NCBI GenBank assembly: GCA_019915015.1
Contig: JAHBBC010000015.1
Coordinates: forward strand, 434,001-498,000
Reading direction: 5' to 3'
Length of the DNA stretch: 64,000 nucleotides
From: Auriscalpium vulgare
Lineage: Eukaryota > Basidiomycota > Agaricomycetes > Russulales > Auriscalpiaceae
The position numbers and the translations under genes were made by a program. The notes beneath the pieces were generated by a model. It was given only the letters and a program-made list of their open reading frames with translations. It was not told the DNA's origin and searched no databases. The first letter of the stretch is position 1, and every line of letters begins with the position of its first letter. Positions 56,748 to 64,000 of the stretch are shown here, in pieces.

Positions 56748-57760
56748 TCATTGCTCATCGCTGGCGTCGACGCCATACAGGCAGACATGCTGGAAATAAG
56801 AGCCGTTTGATAAGCTCCTCAGCCCTCATTCACTGGAACAACACCACTCACGCACTTGCCTCAACTCTGAGTCCGCGTTGAACAACTCTTGGCATGTTAT
56901 GCACTTCGGGCGGGAGTCCCCAAGAAAGTAATGCCAATTGCACCAGTCCTGGAGCGTGGTATCCTTTTCATTTTCGGGATCGATAATACCGTGGACTAGT
57001 GCGAGATGCTGCGGGCGCAGCCGGTCAGGCGCAATGTACCGGGTGGTAGTGAGGGAGAAACTTACGACGTTCCACGCACGCGCAGTCTCGAATTCAAGAT
57101 CACAGGCTCCCTTTGTGCAGATGCGATCGTGGTGCTGCGGAGGCGTGCCAATGTCCTCCGCAGTAGAGGCGGCGGGGTTGGCGGCTGCGGAGGTATTCGG
57201 CGGAGGAGCGGGCTCGACGACAGCGCTGTCAGAAGCAGGTGCAGGCCTTTCGACGACGGTAGGGTTAGAGGTCGACTCGTCGACGACGACAGCGGTGTGG
57301 TTGGAGACGCTCTCTGAACCGGCGGCCGTGAGAGGGGTTGGGCTTGGTTTCTGGACAAAGCAGGTGAGCCCACAATCCTTTTGAGTGTCTTGGATGTGCT
57401 TACATTCCTCGAGCGCTCTACTTTCTTGGTAACAGGTGAGGCCGCAGAAGCAGAGGCTCCTCCAGCAGGCTTTGAGCTCCTAAATTTTGAGTGCGAACAC
57501 TGGCCACGCTGGTGCTCTGCCAGGTGTCTCCTGGACGGGAGCTTTTCCGAGCAATTGTTGCACACCGGCCAGTGCTTGTCTCTGACATGCTGGAGTGTTG
57601 TGTGAGCTACGCGCATTCTCCATGCGACAGACGACAAATCATTCACAGCCTTCTTCTTGGCGACGCTAGGGAACTTCGCCGAGCACGTTCCGCACGTTGC
57701 GTTTGGATCGACCGACGGCATCGCTCGGTGTTCTTGAGAGGGAAGATGGAGGGCGGGCAT
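56748..57760 (-). CDS. Four-zinc-finger protein, paralogue X
   Basis: Five exons on the minus strand (57647-57760, 57404-57589, 57066-57350, 56856-57008, 56748-56789), 259 residues, all exon joins in phase 0. Finger 1: TCGTCSAKFPSVAKKKA|HVRDKH (C-x2-C-x12-H-x4-H). Finger 2: CNNCSEKLPSRRHLAEHQRG followed by QC (C-x2-C-x12-H-x4-C). A basic then Ser/Thr/Pro/Ala-rich linker follows. Finger 3 is atypical: ICTKGACDLEFETARAWNVV|HLALVH. Finger 4: CITCQELFNADSELRQ|HVC. The bars mark introns, each directly before the His codon. The spacing fits zinc binding; nucleic-acid or protein binding is inferred. The paralogue at 61115-62069 has the same exon plan, and its fourth exon is also exactly 153 bases. 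I recognise no named family. Start chosen at the Met aligned with the paralogue's. Confidence 0.82.
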
Positions 57761-57785
57761 TTTGGGATAAGAGACGTACCCCTCG

Positions 57786-57801
57786 CAGCTGTTCTCATAT
57801 A
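57786..57801 (-). promoter_or_regulatory. 16-bp promoter element shared with paralogue Y
   Basis: On the minus strand TATATGAGAACAGCTG lies 26 bases upstream of the ATG of paralogue X; an identical 16-mer occurs at 62092-62107, 23 bases upstream of paralogue Y. It includes a TATA-like core. It may be a core promoter or simply unduplicated drift-free sequence. Confidence 0.55.
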
Positions 57802-58000
57802 TTGCTGAATAGGTGGCCTCGCAGCAGCTGTAAGCCTGCGGTGAGGCTGCGCAAGAAGGGACTGGAAGAGGCAACTGCAAGTTGGGCCCTCTGACAGTGA
57901 CAGACATGTGACGATGGCAGCACCGCAGTGAGATGCATCTACATACATCAACGTTCATCTGGCCCTATATTTCGGAACATCAGGACAGTCACGAAGGTAC

Positions 58001-59886
58001 TTACTTCTTGAGCCACTCCACATCGTCCCAGATGGTCTGCCACTCATCAAAATCTTTTACACGCTCTTCGTCCCACGTAATACGCATCCCCGGGATCGCC
58101 TCACGAACCCGAGCCAACCACACACTTCCCACTTGGCACCGCATCACGTCGAGCTCCTCCAGACGACACCCCGCCTCTGCGCGCGCCACTAAACTCTGCG
58201 GCAGCAGCCACATCGTCTCGCCTGCCGCCCCTCCTTTGCCTTGCTTGATCGGGATGCGCACGCCTACGAGCACAAGGGTCACGAGCGCAGGAAGGATGGG
58301 CGGTATGCTGCCCAGGTCCGCGCAGACCGACACCGCCACCTCGCCCTTCACCGAGAGGCGCTGCAGCGTGGACATGCGTCGCAAGGCCTCCGGCCATGGG
58401 TTGTCGGACTCGAAAATGCTGTAGTCGATCGTAAGCTCTCTCAAATGAGCAGACACCAGGCCGTTGAAGGTGATGTATTCGGCATCGTAACCAAAGCGCA
58501 TAGTCAGCGCGGGATCTTGGGTATCCGCGTCGGTCCACACGGTGACGGCAGCGCTGCCGACGCGCAGGCTTGTAACGGCATTGGAGCTCTGGGCGGCAGA
58601 ATCAGCGTGGCAGTAAACGGACGCAAGAGCGACCGGGAAGAAGTCGTCCAGGCGATTTTCATTTCTGGGGTGTTGCACGTCGTAACAGACGACGGCGTTG
58701 GCCGGCATCGAGAGTTGGGAGATAAGCGCCATAAGGCCTCGGGGGTAGGACTTCAATTCCAGATAGGCCAGCTTCGCAAGCGTAATCCTGCGATGCTGTC
58801 GGTTGTCCGCCAGTGCCCCCGATAAAATTTGGAAAGTCATATTGAGCCGCTCCAGCTCGCGCATCCCCTCCAATGCGTCCAGAAATTTGTCAAGAGGATC
58901 TGTTTTGCCGCCGAAGAAAAGGTCCGAGGCGCATAGGCTCGTCAGGTGTGCAAAGACCGACACCGTCCATGGCACAGGGAAATGGTGCGCCGACACGTCA
59001 AGGTTACGCAGCGCCGGTGCGTGCCCTCCCAGAAAGTCAGCCGGAAACCTCGCGGCATCTTGAATTTCCAGGTGGAGCGCGCGCAGGAGCGGTGCGCACA
59101 CGCTGAATGCGCGTACCACTGCGCTATCCTCGAAGCTGACGTCCGCATCTAGACGTTCTGTACGCCACATGTTCTTAGCCACGAATTCGGATTGCCAAGG
59201 CTCGAGATTGATCCTGCGGTGGCGAGCGAAGGAAGGGAAGGAGTCGACGGCCAGCGGCAACTTCTGTGCGCGCTTTGCGAACTCCTTTGCCCACATAGGG
59301 CCCATTGTCAATGGGACGTGGACCCAGAGGCCTGAGTGCTCGAGCGCGATGACACGCCAGCGCTGGCAGACGCAGGTCACTCCGACCCACCCACTGCTAG
59401 ATGCATATGTGGTATGCCACGATCTTGGTATCCACGGACGCTCGATCTCTGAGAAAAAAGTGAAGACAGTCCGAAGTATCTCCGGAGGGAGACGTGCCAC
59501 GGGGAGAAGGGAGTTGCGCTGCTCATTCAAAGCGCGTCGGACGGCGTCCATGGCCTCATCTTCGACAGCGTACGCGTCCCGAAGATCTTCTTTTGCCGCC
59601 TCGATCGCGTCTTCCTCTTCCTCGAGCCGTGCGCGGTGGGCGGCCTGCGCAGCGTTGAGAGCGCGCTTTGCGAGGTCGACACTTTCTAAGGTCGCGTGTA
59701 TGGTGTTCGGGGACGGATAGTGGACCTCTTTGATCTGGGTAATTATGTGGCGCGCAGTGTGCAGCCAGACCGTGTCGTATTCTCTATCGTCCGAGCTGCT
59801 GTCACGGTGTCTGTCAGCAGTTTCGTCTAATATGAGGCAAAGGGATGTAGTCACCTCTCGCTTACGGGGCTACTGAAAGCTTGCAT
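58001..59886 (-). CDS. F-box-like protein with N-terminal coiled coil
   Basis: Two exons on the minus strand (59855-59886 and 58001-59810), 613 residues. The first exon (MQAFSSPVSER) joins in phase to HRDSSSDDREYDTVWLHTAR; the alternative is an unspliced start lacking ATG. Residues about 45-115 form a charged coiled coil (AAQAAHRARLEEEEDAIEAA and KEDLRDAYAVEDEAMDAVRR) leading into the F-box-like motif LPPEILRTVFTFFSEIE...CVCQRWRVIALEHSGLWVHV. Leu-rich strands follow to the end (FAHLTSLCAS, LAYLELKSYPRGL, LRRMSTLQRLSVKGEV), ending TIWDDVEWLKK. This is the standard Agaricomycete F-box-like/LRR layout, presumed substrate adaptor of SCF ubiquitin ligases. Intact. It lies between the two zinc-finger paralogues, on the same strand as both. 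Confidence 0.9.
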
Positions 59887-61114
59887 TGTAAATTTGAGAG
59901 GATTAGAGACGGCCAGCGCAGTACTCGTCACTAGTCATTGATGGAGGAGAGGAGGAAAGACTGGGGAAAACTCCCAAGACGAAAGTTCCAAGCAGATAAG
60001 ATAAGATAACACACAGAGTCCTCTGATCATATCCGGCCCTCAGACCTCCCCCTTGAGCTCATTGGTTCACGCGTAGCAAAGAACTGTATGGGCAAGGTCA
60101 TCCACGGAGACCAAGTAAATGAGTAGGTGTCATCGGATGGGATATGATAGGATGAATCGGTGGTATTGGTGCAACTCCCGCGCGCGAAATCGGATAAGGG
60201 CCGCCGCGCTCGTGAAGACCAGAAGAACGTCCAACTCTGATTGCCCGGACAGTGGAAAGACGCTCCTACTGCAGACGCTGACATTCATCTCACCCACTCT
60301 CACAGCGTCCCAGAATGCAGGAAATGAAAGGGATTGCCTTCACCATCCAACTTAAGACTGCGCTTCGGCCCAGATGGATGGCAGACGGAAGCGCTAGTCT
60401 GCAGCAGGTCTGCAGACCTGATGATCATAAGAGAGCAGCAGATGTGCTGCGCAGCTGTTCCGGTGGGAGTGCGTGTGTAGTTAGACTCATCCGTTACGTC
60501 GTAGAAGACCACGAGTTTGTTCCAACGGTGCTGTTTGTATTGTGTCGCCGGTCGTGCTGCGCAAGGAGGGTATGACGAGAGGGCTGATGATGAAGAGCTT
60601 CCGTTACTCGCCGTGGCTGCGCAGCAAATATTCAGGTGCGAGGATTCAACGTCAACGCGGAAGACACGGCATCAGCAAAATCAGAGAATTATTATGATCA
60701 TTATAACCGGTTATCACAAAGCTCTCCCAGGCATGATATCCAGCCTGTAGCTGCCTTATTTAGGTTATACGACAGGATATCCTCACTAATCTACTAAGCT
60801 GGACCTCCCGCATGTTCGTGATAACTTTCAGGACATATCACCTACGTGGATTGCGAAATGCCCCATAATTATGACGGGGAGAGAAGCATCATAATCGCTT
60901 ATATTCGCTATAATTTTTTCTCACTTTTGCCGATGGGCGGAGCTCGATTCGCTCGACAGTGGATAGGCCGCTGTGTTGGAGAGCCCTAAGCAAATTCATG
61001 GGCCTGACAAGAAACGTTCGCGTTGCTAAGATGCAGATACATGTGAACAGGTTAACATGAACAATTTCACGGACGCCAAACATCCTGAACGACACAGGCG
61101 GCACACCCATCGTA
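59887..61114. other. Gene-free stretch, 1.2 kb
   Basis: Upstream region of the F-box-like gene and 3' flank of zinc-finger paralogue Y. It is AT-richer near 60690-60910. No gene or RNA seen. Confidence 0.45.
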
Positions 61115-62069
61115 TCAACCACTAGTGCCGACGCCAAATGGGCAGACATGCTGAAGTAAAGACCATATTAATAGCGCTTCTACAGTGATTCACAGGAGCA
61201 TCGCTACTCACGCACATTCTTCAGCTCTGAGTTTGTGCTGAATTGCTCTTGACAAGCTATGCACTTCGCGCGCGGGTTCGCAAGGAAGTCATGCCAATCG
61301 CGCCAGTCCTGGAGCATGAAGTGGTTTTCGTTTCCAGCATTGATTATGCCGTGGAATAGCGCGCGATGCTGCGGGGCACAGGCGGTCGGGTGTAGTACAT
61401 TGGAAGGAAACGAAGGAGAAACTCACGATGTTCAGATCGCGCTCTTTGTCGAATCTAAGGGCATCACAGATCCGCTCTGTGCAAATAAAATCATCATATA
61501 TCTGCGTCGGTTTCTTCTCGCCGGCACTGGCAATGTTCACAAGTGCGGCAAGCTCGACGATGGCGTTATCAGGCCCCGAAGTCGGTATGGTGACGACAGG
61601 GCTAGAGACAACCTCCATCTTCGCGGTGGTGTCGCAAACGTTCGTGCCTGTAGCGACGGCAGGAGGAGCCGGACTCTAGAAAACAGGTCAGACCACAATG
61701 TTTGATCCTGAGGCTCATTTACATTCTCCACGCCCCGAACGTTTTCAACAACAGGCGCTCCCTCGACAGCAGGGGCGGCGTGCCTGGGTCTCGAGAGTTT
61801 CTGAGGCGAGCACTGGCGGAAATGTTGAGTCATCTGCTTCTTCGTTGGGAACTTTTCAGAGCACAGGCGGCACGCAGGCCAGTGTATGTCTTTGACATGC
61901 TGCATTGGTGCGTCGTTGAACTTCATGCCCGCCAGGAAACAGACTGCAGAGTACTCACAGCTTTCCTCTTGGTGATACTGCCGAAGGTCTCTGAGCAGAT
62001 CGCGCATGTATTCTTCAAGTTGTCGGATGGCATCGTTGGTTGCGTTGGGGGGGGATGAATGGCAGGCAT
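61115..62069 (-). CDS. Four-zinc-finger protein, paralogue Y
   Basis: Five exons on the minus strand (61959-62069, 61723-61899, 61427-61675, 61216-61368, 61115-61150), 241 residues. Finger 1: CAICSETFGSITKRKA|HVKDIH. Finger 2: CRLCSEKFPTKKQMTQHFRQ followed by C. A linker with many Val/Pro/Ala (HAAPAVEGAPVVENVRGVEN) follows. Finger 3: ICTERICDALRFDKERDLNI, V, then an intron and HRALFH. Finger 4: CIACQEQFSTNSELKN|HVC, ending PFGVGTSG. The introns fall at the same places as in paralogue X, again directly before the first His of fingers 1, 3 and 4, and the penultimate exon is 153 bases in both. The linker is the least conserved part. Zinc binding is inferred from spacing; the role is unknown. The two genes are 3.4 kb apart in the same direction, so they arose by local duplication. 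Confidence 0.82.
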
Positions 62070-62763
62070 GTTGATGACATGCGTGCCGTCCCAGCTGTTC
62101 TCATATAGGGAAGAAAACGTGGCGTCGCGGCAACTAATGACCTTCGTGACTGGATGTGAGTCTGTGCAAGGATGTTGGAAAATAGAATGTCCTCTAGACG
62201 TTTCGAAGAGTTGACTGCGCTTGGACACAGACGGGCAGACGAATATGCTTTCTCACCGACAGGCCGAGTACGCAGTCATTCAACGTGTCGTTCGTGATAC
62301 GAATGTGAAGCAGGATTCTATAACGTGCAGGCGTTCGGACATGATAGCAGAAGATGAGCTGCGCAGGATCGGAGCGCTTGCTCAGTTGCTGAAATTCAGA
62401 GTCCCTCATGATCACGTCGTAGAAGATCGAGATAGGCGAAGTCTGGCATTCGGCCCCCAGTGCGCCTAAGTCAAGAGCATGAAGGCGACTGCGCAGGAAC
62501 GACAAGATGGCCGAACACTGCGAACAGGTGCCAAGTGCAATAGTAGTAGGAGGGTGATAAGGTGACAGAGGTCTTGACCTTTGGCTGCAGGCGCAGCCAA
62601 GTGGCCGAGGTCTTTCCTAATATGATCACGTGTTGCTTTCAAGATGGGGAAAAGGCCCGAAAGTGGTGCGACTTGGGCGCAGGCAGTGAGCTCGGAAATC
62701 GTACCAGCGCCCCTTCATCCTCGACCACCATCTCTGCACGACAACACCGCAGTGCAGCCCGCA
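62070..62763. other. Divergent promoter region
   Basis: About 690 bases between zinc-finger paralogue Y (minus) and the bHLH gene (plus). It includes the shared 16-mer at 62092-62107. The bHLH frame is also open from an ATG at 62644. Confidence 0.45.
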
Positions 62764-64000
62764 ATGTCGCACATGTCGACGAACGACGACCACGGCGACC
62801 CATCCATCCACTTCGATGCAGCCGATCCATTCTCATTCCTCCTCCCCCAGTCCAATCTGGACAACAACTCTATGGAAGATTCCTCCTCCTCCTCCCAGGA
62901 TAGCCCCCCTGACTGGTCACAGTTCTCCAGTCTCTGGGATGGCGAGGACCCAGTGCTTTCTTCGATGGCCGCACCGGCAGCGACTGGCAACACGAAATTC
63001 GAGACGTCCGCGCTGGATTTTGGCTTCACCATGCCACTGGACATGGACATGGACATGGGATTCGATCCTTCTATGTCCCTCTCTGTCGAGCCCAGCGCGC
63101 TCCATTTTGATCCACGCATGTTCACATCCCCGACCTTCGCTCCCCAGAACGCGGTTATCCAACACCCGTCGCAGTTCCTGCAACATGCTCAACCCACCTC
63201 TACGGAAACCGACATGCTCTCTACCACCTCGGGCACGGGTCGTCGGATGAGTATCACTTCGTCGTCGTCGTCTTCCGGCGCATCATTCTCTCCGGTACTG
63301 GGCCATGCCTCCGCCAGTTCCGCATCCACTTCCGTGTCGGGTGATTCGCCGGAGGCGTTGACGGAGCAAAGCACCGCACCGGAGGTGCTTCCGAATTTCA
63401 ATTCTTCAGATCCCGCCAGCGAACTTGCGAACCGTGTGCGCCTGGCGGCAGGTGTCACACTCGCAGTGCCGGTTCACGGGCAGGCTCAGCAGCTACAGTC
63501 TGCGTTCACATTCGGAGGTATGTTTTTTCGTCCACGGTTTCATGTACAGGGCCGACTAACGGCTCTCACGTAGCCGCTCAGAAGCTCCCTATACCACGGC
63601 TGCCTCGAGCTCCTACCGCTTCGACGACACGCAAGTCTCCCTCACCCGCATCACCTGCTTCTACGACATCCAGCGCCCCCTCGACCTCTACTGCCCCCCT
63701 CCCCGGCCCCACTACGTCCGTCTTGGGCCGCCCTAAGACAAGTCATACGACCATCGAGCGACGCTACCGCACAAATTTGAATGCCCGCATCCAGAGTCTG
63801 AAGGATGCGGTGCCGGCTCTGCGGGTCCTTGATCGCGGAAAGAACAAGACTAAGAAAGAGGCGAAAGAGGACGGCGCTGATGCCCCGACGGAGGCCGATG
63901 GAGACGTTGTCGACGAGCGCGGGTTTGTTGATGGCGTCAAGGTGGCGCGGAAGATCAGCAAAGCAAACGTCCTTGGCAAAGCTGCTGAATACATCAGGTG
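62764..64000 (+). CDS. SREBP-type bHLH transcription factor (3' end cut off)
   Basis: Two exons in view, 62764-63517 and 63574 to at least 63998; the AGGTG at the window end looks like a donor, so the gene goes on outside. I chose MSHMSTNDDHGDPSIHFDAA as the start; an in-frame ATG at 62644 would add 40 residues. The N-terminus is acidic and Ser-rich with DMDMDMG, like an activation domain. The bHLH region reads SHTTIERRYRTNLNARIQSL, then KDAVPALRVLDRG, an inserted acidic-basic loop of about 45 residues, and KISKANVLGKAAEYIR. The Tyr in ERRYR is the hallmark that lets SREBPs bind sterol regulatory elements as well as E-boxes. Whether C-terminal membrane spans exist cannot be seen. Likely roles are sterol, hypoxia or morphogenesis control, by analogy with fungal Sre1-like factors. 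Confidence 0.9.

Noticed and set aside
57062..57958. 298-residue continuous frame over zinc-finger paralogue X
   Set aside because: It reads through introns. The spliced model keeps all fingers, matches paralogue Y exon by exon and explains the conserved C-terminal finger that the long frame lacks.

Overview
The window is fungal nuclear DNA, almost certainly from an agaricomycete basidiomycete (a polypore-like wood or litter fungus is my guess). Genes are split by many GT-AG introns of about 40-65 bases, often with GTRNGT donors and CTRAY branch sites. Coding DNA is GC-rich. The gene families are typical of Agaricomycetes: a FunK1 kinase relic, PLAC8 proteins, F-box-like proteins, a DUF7330-like protein and small Ser/Thr-rich secreted proteins. 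I rebuilt exon structures by hand; reading phase closes for nearly every multi-exon gene listed, which is the main support for the coordinates.

Layout. 1-5.5 kb: an unknown conserved protein, a decayed secreted-protein gene and an AIM2-like dienelactone hydrolase. 5.7-13.5 kb: a secreted repeat protein, serine hydroxymethyltransferase, a small membrane protein, a FunK1 pseudogene, a DUF7330-like protein and a disordered protein. 14-21 kb: three PLAC8 genes with an acyl-CoA oxidase-like gene among them. 21-25 kb: a small secreted protein and a broken paralogue of a gene found again at 43.7 kb. 25.6-31.2 kb: nucleoporin Nic96, formate dehydrogenase and a U6 snRNA gene. 32-43 kb, all on the minus strand: RNA-dependent RNA polymerase, prolyl-tRNA synthetase and mitochondrial isoleucyl-tRNA synthetase. 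43.7-50.7 kb: the intact paralogue with heptapeptide repeats, a TTC27/Emw1-like TPR protein and a ThrE/Prm10-like transporter. 51-62 kb: an F-box-like gene with a stop codon, an NmrA-like oxidoreductase, DJ-1, an aldo-keto reductase, and two paralogous zinc-finger genes flanking an F-box-like gene. 62.7 kb to the end: the 5' part of an SREBP-type bHLH transcription factor.

Functional threads. One-carbon metabolism appears twice (SHMT, formate dehydrogenase). SHMT and ProRS each show a presequence followed by an internal in-frame Met, the usual layout for making mitochondrial and cytosolic forms from one gene; the next gene after ProRS is a mitochondrial IleRS. The intact RdRP shows that an RNA-silencing component is present. 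Several loci are decaying (secreted-protein relic, FunK1, the 24 kb paralogue, the F-box gene) next to intact housekeeping genes.

The most unusual things I found are the two four-finger zinc proteins whose introns cut three fingers directly before the first His codon, the PLAC8 cluster, and the intact/broken pair at 44 and 24 kb. I saw no tRNA genes, CRISPR arrays or intact transposons.
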